From Evansella sp. AB-P1 (GTDB lineage: Bacteria; Bacillota; Bacilli; Bacillales; Salisediminibacteriaceae), in assembly GCF_029688925.1 (NCBI RefSeq), contig NZ_JARUKY010000015.1, forward strand, positions 1 to 64,000: DNA of 64,000 bases, given 5' to 3'. Each line of letters starts with the position of its first letter. The first letter of the stretch is position 1. The notes below the pieces were generated by a model. The model had not been told where the DNA came from. It saw nothing but the letters and a program-made list of their open reading frames with translations, and ran no database searches. A program made the position numbers and the translations under genes. This document shows, in pieces, positions 49,288 to 59,062 of this stretch.

Positions 49288-49635
49288 TTATTTTTTCGGG
49301 GTATTTGTATCCTTCGTTAAATAAAACAGTGATTCTAATAATAGTAATTCTCTTAAACCCCCATTAACTTCAAGTTCTCCTCTATTTTTCATAGATAGTA
49401 AAAAGTCTTCCCCTTTTAATAAAAGTCGGATCGCTTCTAAATCTCCTTCAATGATCACATCCCCTACATGATCAAAGACAGATTCAATTTCGATTGTTTG
49501 ATTACCAAACCGAACCAACCATTTTTCATTTTCACAAAAAAAACATACCACTAACTCTGTTTTTTCTAGAATTTCATTAATATGAGTAGAATTTTTGATT
49601 CGTTCAACTGAAGCTGAGAGTAATTGATACATCAT
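49288..49635 (-). CDS. yusD: YusD, SCP2-type sterol-binding domain protein
   Basis: A 115-aa SCP2-fold protein, recognisable by the GDVIIEGDLEAIRLLLKGED block. The fold binds lipophilic ligands or fatty acyl-CoAs. It sits upstream of the met riboswitch, as yusD in B. subtilis. There is no signal peptide. Function unknown. Confidence 0.82.
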   Translation of the reverse strand: MMYQLLSASVERIKNSTHINEILEKTELVVCFFCENEKWLVRFGNQTIEIESVFDHVGDVIIEGDLEAIRLLLKGEDFLLSMKNRGELEVNGGLRELLLLESLFYLTKDTNTPKK

Positions 49636-49702
49636 AACCCCGCCTTTTAAAAATTCCTTTAATGGTATATTTATTCTACTCTCAACTAACTTTATCCTTC
49701 AA

Positions 49703-50980
49703 TTAGATTACTTCACTTGATGGTTTTTTTATTTCAGTGGATAAGGGTTTCCTAAACACAATAAAGAAATACACTGTTCCAACAACGTAAAGGACACCTG
49801 TTATGGAGAAAACTATGGCATAACCAGAATAAGCACCATACATTAACACAATCGTTGTTGAAACTGGCCCCATAACAGCCCATCCTAGTTGAAAAACGGC
49901 CTGACCTACTGAGTTTGCTAAGCCCTTAATGGAATCGTCAACACTTCTCATCATTAAAGACATTTGAATTGGATTTCCTGCATTCATTAATGCTTGACGG
50001 AAGAGAAAACCAAAGATCGCCCAAAATAAATTTTGTGTATAAGCTGTTAGTAATAAGAATGGAATAGACATGAGTTGCAACATAACAACAGCTCTAACTT
50101 CCCCAACTTTACTTACTACAGCAGGGCCAATTAATAAGGCTATAGCAGTCATCGCCTGACCTGCAGAAATGATAATACCAACTATAGAATGAGAAACTTC
50201 AAAACGATCCACAAAATATAAGTTTAAGTATGGAATGACAAGACCAGAACCAAAACCAATCAATAATTGTGCTACAGCAAATAATAAAATTATCTTAATC
50301 CCTTGTCGATGTGTTTTAAATAGCTTTTTAAAAGAACGATCCTGTATTGTTTTATTTGTTATTTTTCGATCTTCACGTATTTTCATAATAGGAATTAAAG
50401 CAGAGAAAAAGAAGCCAGCTCCAATAAGAAGTGTTAACCGAATACTCCATAAAGGATCTAAGCCAATAATGTAATGGAAGAAATCACTGGATGTCCCTCC
50501 AAGTGTATTCCCTATAACATTGGCAATCATAATTATTGCAAAGTTAAAGCTAAACAAATGAACTCGCTGTTTTTCAGTTGAGTTTTCTGCCAATAGTGGA
50601 ATTGAAGACACTTGAATAAACGCCATAAATAATCCTGTCATAAACGCAGTACCAAGCAATAATACTTCAGCTGAAAGTACAGCTCTTAATAATAAACTAC
50701 AAGCTGCAAATATAGCTCCTACATAAATAACTTTTTTTCTACCGATTCGATCACTTAATATACCTGCTGGTAGTAGTAAGAGAGCTGTTCCAATGGACTG
50801 CATGGCAATGACAGATCCATTCATTTGGTCATCATAACCAAGTTCCCGGATGTAGTAGTTGTATATAATCATAAAAATACCCATTCCGATATGAGCTAAT
50901 ATAGAACTTACTAAGAATAAACGAACATTTTTGTTGTAACCTTTAAACTGTGTGGACCAATCCCCCACAATACTTCCCAT
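49703..50980 (-). CDS. MFS transporter
   Basis: A 425-aa 12-helix major facilitator protein with the motif-A-like GILSDRIGRKK between helices 2 and 3 and a long central loop (REDRKITNKTIQDRSF). The start MGSIVGDWSTQFK at 50980 is favoured because GGGTAGG is upstream; an earlier TTG lacks an RBS. It probably exports a drug or metabolite. Substrate unknown. Confidence 0.88.
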   Translation of the reverse strand: MGSIVGDWSTQFKGYNKNVRLFLVSSILAHIGMGIFMIIYNYYIRELGYDDQMNGSVIAMQSIGTALLLLPAGILSDRIGRKKVIYVGAIFAACSLLLRAVLSAEVLLLGTAFMTGLFMAFIQVSSIPLLAENSTEKQRVHLFSFNFAIIMIANVIGNTLGGTSSDFFHYIIGLDPLWSIRLTLLIGAGFFFSALIPIMKIREDRKITNKTIQDRSFKKLFKTHRQGIKIILLFAVAQLLIGFGSGLVIPYLNLYFVDRFEVSHSIVGIIISAGQAMTAIALLIGPAVVSKVGEVRAVVMLQLMSIPFLLLTAYTQNLFWAIFGFLFRQALMNAGNPIQMSLMMRSVDDSIKGLANSVGQAVFQLGWAVMGPVSTTIVLMYGAYSGYAIVFSITGVLYVVGTVYFFIVFRKPLSTEIKKPSSEVI

Positions 50981-51167
50981 GATGCTACCTACCCTTCTAA
51001 ATCTCAAAACTAAAAGTAAATCGCTAAAATAGATTCTATTTTAAATTTCATCATTTTTCACATAAAGTAATTCGAGTCTCTAAATATCATCTTTAATCAT
51101 AGTTCACAAATCTTATTTTGAAAAGGATAATTTTTAAAAATAGGTCACACATTGAAAGCTAAAAGGA

Positions 51168-51202
51168 AAAAGCTACGTATGAAGATAATCATACGTAGCT
51201 TT
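51168..51202 (-). terminator. Terminator of the 93-aa hydrophilic protein gene
   Basis: Perfect 14-bp stem AAAGCTACGTATGA / TCATACGTAGCTTT with a 6-base loop. Confidence 0.88.
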
Positions 51203-51245
51203 AATTTAAGGATAACTATATTTTGTTTCTGTAAACATTTAGTTG

Positions 51246-51527
51246 TTAGCACCAGCCCATGTCGCATCCTTCAACATACGATTTAGGATGCTCTCGTTTC
51301 TTTCCTTCTTCAGTTTTTTCATTCTTACCTAAATCAAATTCTTCAGACATTTCATATAAGTGTTGCTGGTCCTTTTGTTTATTTAAGGGATTTATTTTAT
51401 CGTCATGATCGTCCTGTCCAAAGGTTAACGAAGGTGATACGTCTATTTTAGCTTTTTGTTCATATTTTTCAGCATCATTCTCTGGGTATTCAGTATTATT
51501 ACCTAAATGGCTTTGGTCATTTTGCAT
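51246..51527 (-). CDS. Small acidic hydrophilic protein of unknown function
   Basis: A 93-aa, extremely hydrophilic protein rich in Asp, Glu, Lys, Asn and Gln, with a C-terminal GCDMGWC cysteine pair. It has a GGGGG RBS and a clean terminator. No family is recognised. The low complexity is compatible with a stress or spore-associated protein, but there is no direct evidence. Confidence 0.65.
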   Translation of the reverse strand: MQNDQSHLGNNTEYPENDAEKYEQKAKIDVSPSLTFGQDDHDDKINPLNKQKDQQHLYEMSEEFDLGKNEKTEEGKKREHPKSYVEGCDMGWC

Positions 51528-51611
51528 GATGTTATGAACCCCCTTTCATTTGTTAGTATTTGTCCTTTTCTGCAGATTATGACCATACAAAAATGTCACA
51601 ACTGAATTTTT

Positions 51612-51953
51612 TTATTATCAGGGTAGACTTCACATGCAAGTGAAAGTTTTGCACCATGAGGGATGAAAAATACTCATCGAGGAGATTCATCCGTTTCTTG
51701 CGGACGCTTTCACCACAGGCATAAGTGCGACTTCTGTTCATGCTTCACAGTGTCTTCTTTATGCGGGCAACGCCTCAGCCTCCACACTATACATTTTGTA
51801 TACTGCTAAAGTACATTGTCCTGTCTCTGCCTCTGCAAGTGTTGCTCTGATGTTATTTGCGTCGAGACAACTCGAAGTTTATTCGTGAAGCATATGCTCG
51901 TCGCTGGAGTCATCGCCCTTCACTGCTGAACCGTTTCTATTTTCAGGGGAGAC
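51612..51953. repeat. Dispersed intergenic repeat, locus B
   Basis: About 340 bp from TATCAGGGTAGAC to TTTTCAGGGGAGAC. Conserved blocks are AAGTGAAAGTTTTGCACCA, GAGGGATGAAAAATACT, then CTGTTCATGCTTCACAGTG and CGCCTCAGCC, and on the right GGAGTCATCGCCCTTCACT. It is the longest copy. It abuts the gcvH terminator. No ORF is credible. Confidence 0.8.
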
Positions 51954-51956
51954 GCA

Positions 51957-51990
51957 AAAAAAACAAAAGGCTTCAATAGCCTTTTGTTTT
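51957..51990 (-). terminator. Terminator of gcvH
   Basis: Stem AAAACAAAAGGCT / AGCCTTTTGTTTT with a 5-base loop, overlapping the gcvH stop side. Confidence 0.85.
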
Positions 51991-52374
51991 TTAGTCTTCT
52001 TTTATCATTTCTTCGTATTGTTCAGCAGTCATTAGGTTGTCTATTTCAGAAGCATCAGATGGTTCAACGATGATCATCCATGCTTTTTCAAATGGGGATT
52101 CATTAACAAATTCAGGAGAATCCTCAAGCTCGCCATTAACTTCAACAACCTTACCACTAATTGGTGCATATAATTCCGATACTGTTTTTACTGATTCTAC
52201 ACTTCCAAAAGGCTCGTCCGCTTCAATCTCGTCTCCTACTTCAGGAAGTTCTACGAAAACAATGTCACCTAATTCTGATTGCGCAAAGTCTGTAATACCA
52301 ATGCGTACTTTTCCATCTTCGGTTTTAACCCATTCATGTTCTTCAGAATACTTAAAATCTTTTGGTAAATTCAT
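51991..52374 (-). CDS. gcvH: GcvH, glycine cleavage H protein
   Basis: A 127-aa lipoyl-carrier protein. The lipoyl lysine is K63 in [15 protein letters not shown]. It shuttles the aminomethyl group in glycine cleavage, and in Firmicutes can also relay lipoyl groups to other enzymes. The start at [10 protein letters not shown] follows GGAGGG. gcvT and gcvP are not nearby, which is usual in bacilli. Confidence 0.96.
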   Translation of the reverse strand: MNLPKDFKYSEEHEWVKTEDGKVRIGITDFAQSELGDIVFVELPEVGDEIEADEPFGSVESVKTVSELYAPISGKVVEVNGELEDSPEFVNESPFEKAWMIIVEPSDASEIDNLMTAEQYEEMIKED

Positions 52375-52591
52375 ACTGTATCCCTCCAACTTTCTTTAAT
52401 TCTAATTAATTGACGAACCATTTTCTATAACCATTATTTCATTATGTATAGTACAGCCCATCTTCATACACTTCCATCTAAACTATAGTACAAATTGATA
52501 TGTTGAAGCAACCATCTAAGGAAATATATTCATAAAAACATCCTTCTTACTGAATACTCCATTGAATCTTACTAAAGCTAAAATATTTAAA

Positions 52592-52948
52592 CTATTTCCA
52601 AGCCTCTTCAAACATTTCTTCGTTAAAACCAACTGTAACTTTTTCACCATTGGTCACGATTGGTCGTTTTATTAGCATTCCATCAGAGGCTAGTAATGTT
52701 AACAACTCATCTTCTGATGCCGTATTCACTTTATCCTTTAAGCCAAGCTCACGATACTTTTTTCCGCTTGTATTAAAAAACTTTTTTAATGGAAGTCCAC
52801 TTTTTTCATAAAGGCTTTGAAGTTCTTCTTTTGACGGTGGATTTTCTACAATATGTATATCATTGTATGAAATCCCCTGTGCATCTAACCATTTTTTTCC
52901 TTTCTGACAAGTACCACATTTGGGATATTGATAAAAGGTTAAACTCAA
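52592..52948 (-). CDS. yusI: YusI, ArsC/Spx-family thioredoxin-like protein
   Basis: A 118-aa ArsC-like protein with CGTC near residue 12 (YPKCGTCQKGKKW) and KRPIVTNGEKVTVGF near the C-terminus. The TTG start gives MSLTFYQYPKCG, and GGAGG is nine bases upstream; the ATG three codons earlier directly abuts the RBS. It could be a redox enzyme or Spx-like regulator; no RNA-polymerase-binding evidence is visible. Confidence 0.88.
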   Translation of the reverse strand: MSLTFYQYPKCGTCQKGKKWLDAQGISYNDIHIVENPPSKEELQSLYEKSGLPLKKFFNTSGKKYRELGLKDKVNTASEDELLTLLASDGMLIKRPIVTNGEKVTVGFNEEMFEEAWK

Positions 52949-53139
52949 TTTGATCATCCTCCATTATGTATAAATTTAACATTAAGGTTAATTAAGGGGC
53001 AAAAGTAATTTTCTTAGTAGTTATCTAGCTTTAGCTAATAAGAACTTCCCCCTTAACATAAATCACCTAATTACTACTTTTTAAAAGGTCACGTCTACTA
53101 TTTTATATTAAATTCTGTCTAAATTTCACGAAATCTGCT

Positions 53140-53298
53140 CTATTCGTCCCTGTTTTTCTTTTCTGTGTCCTCTGGAGATAAGATTTCGTATACTTCTTGA
53201 ATGGAGTATGCTGAGCTATCGGTAAGCTCTTTCGAGAACTCCTCTACTGCACGAAGCTTCGTTCCCTTGATGAATTCATTTTTCGGTTTACTAGTCAT
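53140..53298 (-). CDS. Small conserved-looking protein (52 aa) upstream of yusI
   Basis: An ORF starting MTSKPKNEFIKGTKLRAVEE, with a strong AGGAGGAG RBS seven bases upstream. The middle reads SSAYSIQEVYEILSPEDT and the C-terminus is charged. It is on the same strand as yusI and the fad genes, between the fad terminator and yusI. No family recognised, though the RBS makes it likely real. Confidence 0.6.
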   Translation of the reverse strand: MTSKPKNEFIKGTKLRAVEEFSKELTDSSAYSIQEVYEILSPEDTEKKNRDE

Positions 53299-53397
53299 TG
53301 GTGTCTCCTCCTAGATGAAGTTTACAATTAATTCATAGTATGCACTGATTTCTTTAGATAACACGGCTTTTTTCCAGTTAACATATGAACAAAAAAA

Positions 53398-53430
53398 TGC
53401 GAAAAGCCTAGTATTTAATAGGCTTTTCGC
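53398..53430 (-). terminator. Terminator of the fadNAE operon
   Basis: Perfect 12-bp stem GCGAAAAGCCTA / TAGGCTTTTCGC with an 8-base loop and a TTTTTTT run on the minus strand. Confidence 0.92.
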
Positions 53431-53568
53431 AAACAGAGAGAAGAGTGCCCTTTCTTTAGAAAGGAGGTTTATTACATTGGGGCTGGGTAAGTGGCCCCAA
53501 ATTGAAGAACGTATTGTTAATTTTACACGACTTCCTTTAGTCTAAAAGTAAATTTGTAAGCTTATCTC

Positions 53569-55350
53569 CTATAAAACATACTTTTCAGACTCAATAACCT
53601 TTGCAGCAATCATTCTTGTTTTTGCAACAACATTAACTGGAGTATGGCGAGTTAATTTCTTCAAAATGGATAGCATCGTTCGTAAGCTATCTCCTTCTTC
53701 TATTGCTACGAGGGATTCTTTTGCAATAGCTTCTATTCTGTTAAAGGCTTCTTGTGAGAAAACCTCTGTCATTAGCAGCTTTTGTTTTGCCTTTTCTAAA
53801 CCATCTTTAGCGATTGCTTTTTCTGTTCGTAGGACACACGATTCAATACTATAAATGTCAGAAACAATATCAGCAATATTTGCAAGAAGCTCTTGTTCCT
53901 TTTCCAGCTTTTCGCCATGCTTTTCTACAGCCATTCCAGCAACCATCATAAAGATCTTCTTCCCATTTTCTAACAAATATTTCTCTTGAGCTAACGGTTC
54001 GTCTTCCACCTCTTGTGGCATCATCATCATGAGTTCTTCCTTTAAAGATCCTGCTTGCTCCAATAATGGAAGATCCCCTTTCATCGCCTTCCTCATAATT
54101 GTAGCCGGGACTAATAATCGATTGATTTCATTTGTTCCTTCAAAAATACGATTAATACGCGAATTACGGTACATTGTTTCCACTTCATACTCAGACATAA
54201 AACCGTAACCACCGTGAATTTGTACCGCCTCGTCAGCTACGAAGTCTAATACCTCTGATCCAAATATTTTATTTAAGGAGCATTCAATTGCATAATCACT
54301 TATAGCTTTTCCAACAGCCTTCCCATCCTGCTGCTCTTCATCAGATAGTGCCGCAAAAGCATCTTCAATTAACCCACCTGTTCGGTATATAGAGCTTTCA
54401 GCAGCGTATGTTTTTGCTGCCATTTCTCCTAGCTTCTTTTGAATTAGTGTAAACTTTGCAATAGGAATTTTAAATTGCTTCCGTTCGTTTGCATACTTTG
54501 CAGCTAATTCGATTCCGTACTTAGATCCTCCTACACAGCCAACTCCAAGCTTATAACGCCCAATATTTAATATATTAAAGGCAATAACATGCCCTTTACC
54601 AATTTCACCTAATACGTTTTCCTTAGGTACTAAAGCATCCTCTAAAATGACCGTACGAGTAGAAGACCCTTTTATCCCCATTTTCTTTTCTTCTGGTCCA
54701 AAGGAAACACCTTCATATTCTCTTTCTACAATAAAAGCAGTAAAATGCTCTCCGTCAATTTTTGCATATACGATAAAAACATCTGCAAAGCCTGCATTTG
54801 TTATCCATTGCTTTTCTCCATTTAATACGTAATGGGTACCAGATTCATTTAGCTTAGCTGTCGTTTTCGCACTTAGTGCATCAGACCCTGAACTTGGCTC
54901 CGTCAATGCATATGCAGCTATTTTTTCTCCAGTAGCTAAACCAGGCAAATATGTCTCCTTTTGCTGTTCATTCCCGAAATATACAATTGGTAAAGTACCA
55001 ATACCTACGTGTGCTCCATGTGATAAGGAAAAGGAGCCCGCTAAGGCAAACTTTTCTGTTATCAATGAGGAGCTAATTTTATCTAGGCCAATTCCCCCAT
55101 ATTCCTCTGGAACATCTGCCCCTAATAAACCTAATTCGCCAGCCTCTTTAAGCAAACGCACAGAAATATCAAATTGATGTTCTTCAATTTTTTCAATTTC
55201 AGGTACTACTTGATCTAAAATGAAATCCTCTGTTGTTTTTGCGATCATCTTATGCTCATCTGTTAAATCCTCAGGAGTGAAAACATGATCAGGTGTAACC
55301 TCTTCTAGTAAAAAACCTCCACCACGAACGGTTTTATCTGCAGTTGCCAT
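53569..55350 (-). CDS. fadE: FadE, acyl-CoA dehydrogenase
   Basis: A 593-aa FAD-dependent acyl-CoA dehydrogenase catalysing the first beta-oxidation step. Acyl-CoA dehydrogenase motifs are AYALTEPSSGSDA, ITNAGFADVF and QIHGGYGFMSEYEVE, with a C-terminal extension of about 180 residues typical of the YusJ-type long form. It is the last gene of the fadN-fadA-fadE operon. Confidence 0.95.
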   Translation of the reverse strand: MATADKTVRGGGFLLEEVTPDHVFTPEDLTDEHKMIAKTTEDFILDQVVPEIEKIEEHQFDISVRLLKEAGELGLLGADVPEEYGGIGLDKISSSLITEKFALAGSFSLSHGAHVGIGTLPIVYFGNEQQKETYLPGLATGEKIAAYALTEPSSGSDALSAKTTAKLNESGTHYVLNGEKQWITNAGFADVFIVYAKIDGEHFTAFIVEREYEGVSFGPEEKKMGIKGSSTRTVILEDALVPKENVLGEIGKGHVIAFNILNIGRYKLGVGCVGGSKYGIELAAKYANERKQFKIPIAKFTLIQKKLGEMAAKTYAAESSIYRTGGLIEDAFAALSDEEQQDGKAVGKAISDYAIECSLNKIFGSEVLDFVADEAVQIHGGYGFMSEYEVETMYRNSRINRIFEGTNEINRLLVPATIMRKAMKGDLPLLEQAGSLKEELMMMMPQEVEDEPLAQEKYLLENGKKIFMMVAGMAVEKHGEKLEKEQELLANIADIVSDIYSIESCVLRTEKAIAKDGLEKAKQKLLMTEVFSQEAFNRIEAIAKESLVAIEEGDSLRTMLSILKKLTRHTPVNVVAKTRMIAAKVIESEKYVL

Positions 55351-55429
55351 TATTAATCAACCCCCTTAATTTTTAGAAAAACAAGTGAATGTCTTTCCAT
55401 CGACGAATCTATTAAACTTCCAAATCTCA

Positions 55430-56608
55430 TTACATTAATTCAAATACACCTGCAGCTCCCATTCCTCCACCGATACACATGGTTACTACACCAAATTGTT
55501 CTCCTCTTCTTTTCATTTCGTGAATAAGGGTTAAGGATAATTTCGTTCCTGTACAGCCTAGTGGATGACCAAGGGCGATGGCTCCACCATTCACATTAAC
55601 TTTCTCTGGATCTAGTTGCAGATGTCTAATTACTTGTAACGATTGGGAAGCAAAAGCTTCATTTAATTCAAATAATCCTATATCTTTCATTTCTAAACCA
55701 GCCATTTTCACTGCTTTTGGAACAGCCTCAACTGGACCTATTCCCATTATCTCTGGTGCCACACCAGCTACTGCAAAGGATCTAAATTTAACGAGAGGGG
55801 TAAGTCCTTCTGCTTTCGCTTCTTCTCGGTCCATCACAAGGACACTTGCTGCTCCATCACTCATCTGGGATGCATTTCCTGCAGTAACAGAGCCCTTAAT
55901 GTGAAAAGCTGGACGTAGCTTCGACAATGTTTCAAGTGTTGTATCAGGACGAATCCCTTCATCCTTCTCTAATACAACTTCTTTTTCCACAAGCTGATGT
56001 TGTTCATTAACTGAACGTAAAGTCACTGGAACTGGTACAATTTCATCCTTAAATTTCCCTTCTCTTAAAGCAGCATCTGCTCGCTTATGGCTTTCCACAG
56101 CAAATGCATCCTGTGCTTCACGACTAACATCAAAACGATTTGCTACTTCCTCAGCCGTATGCCCCATATTCATATAATATTCTGGTGCCTGTTCCACTAA
56201 CGTTGGATTAGGCGCAATAACGTGACCGCCCATTGGAATTAAACTCATGGATTCTGCGCCGCCAGCAATAATCGCCTTCCCATAACCTAGCATGATTCGT
56301 TCCGCTGCAAAAGCAATACTTTGTAAGCCAGAAGAGCAATAACGGTTAATGGTAATGGCAGGGACAGTATCAGGTAATCCAGCAAGAACAGCAATATTCC
56401 TTGCCATATTCATTCCCTGTTCCGCTTCTGGCATTGCACAACCAATAATGACATCATCTATCCGACTAGGATCAAAGTCATTTGCTCGTTTTAATGTTTC
56501 TTTTATCGTTAAAGCACCTAGATCATCTGGCCTTACAGCTACTAACGTACCTTTTTTCGCTTTTCCTACAGGTGTTCTTGCACCTGCTACGATAACCGCT
56601 TCCTTCAA
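55430..56608 (-). CDS. fadA: FadA, acetyl-CoA acyltransferase (thiolase)
   Basis: A 392-aa thiolase completing beta-oxidation. The acyl-accepting C91 (NRYCSSGLQS), GHPLGCTG and CIGGGMG motifs are intact. The start is set at the TTG of residue LKEAVIVAGARTPVG, since GGAGGGG lies seven bases upstream. It follows fadN by 24 bases. Confidence 0.95.
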   Translation of the reverse strand: MKEAVIVAGARTPVGKAKKGTLVAVRPDDLGALTIKETLKRANDFDPSRIDDVIIGCAMPEAEQGMNMARNIAVLAGLPDTVPAITINRYCSSGLQSIAFAAERIMLGYGKAIIAGGAESMSLIPMGGHVIAPNPTLVEQAPEYYMNMGHTAEEVANRFDVSREAQDAFAVESHKRADAALREGKFKDEIVPVPVTLRSVNEQHQLVEKEVVLEKDEGIRPDTTLETLSKLRPAFHIKGSVTAGNASQMSDGAASVLVMDREEAKAEGLTPLVKFRSFAVAGVAPEIMGIGPVEAVPKAVKMAGLEMKDIGLFELNEAFASQSLQVIRHLQLDPEKVNVNGGAIALGHPLGCTGTKLSLTLIHEMKRRGEQFGVVTMCIGGGMGAAGVFELM

Positions 56609-56632
56609 ATCATTCCCCTCCTTCAAAGCTTT

Positions 56633-59023
56633 TTAGTTACGTAATGGCTTTCCTTTTGCAAGCATGTGCTGCATTCGCTGTTGTGACTTTGGTTCTCCTA
56701 CTAAGCTTAAAAATGCTTCTCTCTCAATATCTAGTAAATACTGTTCGTCTACCTCAGTTCCCTTCGCCACACGTCCGCCAGCAATAACGAAGGCTAATTT
56801 TTCCGCAATCTTCATATCATGCTCTGAGGCGTATCCACTGTTATACATCTGCTTCGCCCCTAGAAGCATGGTGGCGTAACCTGTTTCTCCAACCACAGGG
56901 ATTTTCTTACGCTTCGGAGGCTGATAGCCTTGATTGGATAAATAAAGGGCTTTCTCCTTCCCATCGTGTAGTAAATGATCTCCATTTACACTGATACCAT
57001 CTTGTGGTCTTATAAATCCTAATTGTGCTGCCTCTTGGGCGCTTGTTCCTACTTTTGCTGTAGCAATAGTTTCGAATACTTGATTGGCAATTGCCTGTAA
57101 ATCTATCTTTGTATTTTCAGGTACCCTTTCTATTTGACGGAGGTATAACTCTTTATTCCCTCCACCACCAGGAATGAGGCCAACGCCAACTTCAACTAAT
57201 CCCATGTATGTTTCTAACGAAGCTTGAATAGAGGCAGAAGGAAGACATATTTCCGTACCACCACCTAGCGTCATTCCAAATGGAGCTGATACTACGGGCT
57301 TTGCTGAATATCGAATGGTAGCCATTGCTTTTTGAAATTGACGAACAACTAAGTCAATTTCAGGGAAATTCATATCTTGTGCTTCCATTAAAATCATCAT
57401 TAAGTTTGCACCGACACAGAAATTTTTTCCTTGATTATTAATAACAAGACCTTTGTAATTTTTCTCCACTTCTTTTACTGATTTATTAATCATTTGAAGT
57501 ACATCTAACCCAATTGAGTTGTTAGGTGAATGAAACTCTAAGCACGCTACATCATCACCAATATCCACAAGGGATGCACCTGTATTTTTTAAAATAATAT
57601 TACTCTTTTCGTCTTTTAAGCCTTTTAAGTAAATCACTTTCTTATTTATCTCAGCCTTAACGTAATCTCCATCGTGGTAATACTCGTTGTATCCCTTGTA
57701 AAAGCTGTCATACCCTTTAGAGAGCATCTCCTTTACCCAAGCTGGTACCGTCTCTCCTTCTTCCTCCATACGCTTCACTGATTCTTCTAACCCAATCGCA
57801 TCCCAGGTTTCAAAGGGACCCAATTCCCATCCAAATCCCCATTTCATGGCTAAGTCAACGGAACGGATAGAATCAGCAACCTCATAACAGAGCTCAGCTG
57901 AATAAATGAGTGCTGGTTTTAAAATATTCCAAATGATTTCACCAGCCCGATCATCAGCATATACAAGGGCTTTCAACTTATCCTCTTTAGATTTTGCCTG
58001 TTTACTTTTTTGTAAAGATGGTGCTTTTAACTTTTTCCGTTCTACATACTCCATACTTTCCAAATCTAATTCTAGAATTTCGCTTCCCTTATCTGTTTTT
58101 TTCTTATAATAAAAGCCTTTTCCAGCTTTGCTACCAATCCACCCTTTTTCAGCCATTGTAGTCATTATTTCTGGTGGATCGAAAACGTTCTTTTCTTCCC
58201 CCTGCACTTGATCGTATACATTTTTAGCAACGTGAAGAAAAGTATCTAACCCAACAACATCCAATGTTCGAAAGGTTGCACTTTTAGGTCGCCCTATAAC
58301 TGGACCAGTAACAGAGTCAACTTCTCCAACCGAGAAGCCTCTTTTAAGCATTTCTCTAACTGTAATAAGTAAGCCGTAAGTTCCAATTCGATTTGCTATA
58401 AAATTAGGTGTATCCTTCGCCTCAACGACACCTTTACCTAATACATTCTCACCAAATGTCTTCATGAATTGAAATACTTCATCCGAAGTGTCCTTTGTCC
58501 GTATAACTTCAAGAAGCTTTAGATACCTTGGAGGATTAAAAAAATGAGTTCCTAAAAAATGCTTTTGAAAGTCTGAAGATCGGCCACTTGCCATTGCTTC
58601 AATGGAAATACCAGATGTATTAGAGCTAACAATACTCCCTTCCTTTCTATACTTATCCACTTCAGCAAATACTTTTTTCTTTATGTCTAAATTTTCAACA
58701 ACAACCTCGATAATCCAATCCACTTCTGAAAGACGTTTCATATCATCTTCCATATTTCCAGTATCGATCAAACTAATATTTTCCTTTTTTGCAAGTGGAG
58801 CAGGCTTTTGTTTCTTTAATTTTTCTAATGCATCGTTCGCTAATCGGTTCCTTACGTTAAGGTGCTCCAAGTTTAACCCTTGTTTCTCTTCCGCACTTGT
58901 TAATTCTTTCGGAACAATATCTAATAGGAGTGTAGGAATTCCAACATTGGCTAAATGAGCTGCTATACCAGACCCCATGATACCTGACCCTAAAACGGCA
59001 ACTTTCCCAATTCTATTAATCAT
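56633..59023 (-). CDS. fadN: FadN, enoyl-CoA hydratase/3-hydroxyacyl-CoA dehydrogenase
   Basis: A 796-aa bifunctional enzyme. The N-terminal 3-hydroxyacyl-CoA dehydrogenase part begins VAVLGSGIMGSGIAAHLAN and has HFFNPP; the C-terminal hydratase/isomerase-like domain has LGGGTEICLP and GLIPGGGG. First gene of the fadNAE operon, with a FadR operator just upstream. Confidence 0.96.
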   Translation of the reverse strand: MINRIGKVAVLGSGIMGSGIAAHLANVGIPTLLLDIVPKELTSAEEKQGLNLEHLNVRNRLANDALEKLKKQKPAPLAKKENISLIDTGNMEDDMKRLSEVDWIIEVVVENLDIKKKVFAEVDKYRKEGSIVSSNTSGISIEAMASGRSSDFQKHFLGTHFFNPPRYLKLLEVIRTKDTSDEVFQFMKTFGENVLGKGVVEAKDTPNFIANRIGTYGLLITVREMLKRGFSVGEVDSVTGPVIGRPKSATFRTLDVVGLDTFLHVAKNVYDQVQGEEKNVFDPPEIMTTMAEKGWIGSKAGKGFYYKKKTDKGSEILELDLESMEYVERKKLKAPSLQKSKQAKSKEDKLKALVYADDRAGEIIWNILKPALIYSAELCYEVADSIRSVDLAMKWGFGWELGPFETWDAIGLEESVKRMEEEGETVPAWVKEMLSKGYDSFYKGYNEYYHDGDYVKAEINKKVIYLKGLKDEKSNIILKNTGASLVDIGDDVACLEFHSPNNSIGLDVLQMINKSVKEVEKNYKGLVINNQGKNFCVGANLMMILMEAQDMNFPEIDLVVRQFQKAMATIRYSAKPVVSAPFGMTLGGGTEICLPSASIQASLETYMGLVEVGVGLIPGGGGNKELYLRQIERVPENTKIDLQAIANQVFETIATAKVGTSAQEAAQLGFIRPQDGISVNGDHLLHDGKEKALYLSNQGYQPPKRKKIPVVGETGYATMLLGAKQMYNSGYASEHDMKIAEKLAFVIAGGRVAKGTEVDEQYLLDIEREAFLSLVGEPKSQQRMQHMLAKGKPLRN

Positions 59024-59044
59024 GAATAGCCTCCTTTAGTCTTT

Positions 59045-59062
59045 TGAATGAATACTCATTCA
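59045..59062. promoter_or_regulatory. FadR operator upstream of fadN
   Basis: TGAATGAATACTCATTCA matches the B. subtilis FadR palindrome TGAATGAMTANTCATTCA at all positions. It lies 22 bases upstream of the fadN start, so it should cover the promoter/leader. Acyl-CoA would release FadR and switch on fadNAE. Confidence 0.9.

Noticed and set aside
51612-51953. Calling the repeat element an IS or retron
   Set aside because: No transposase, reverse transcriptase or clear terminal inverted repeats; the ends are direct, not inverted.
52375-52591. Glycine riboswitch before gcvH
   Set aside because: The leader is short and AT-rich without the conserved tandem-aptamer cores; the only riboswitch seen is the SAM-I one before metN.
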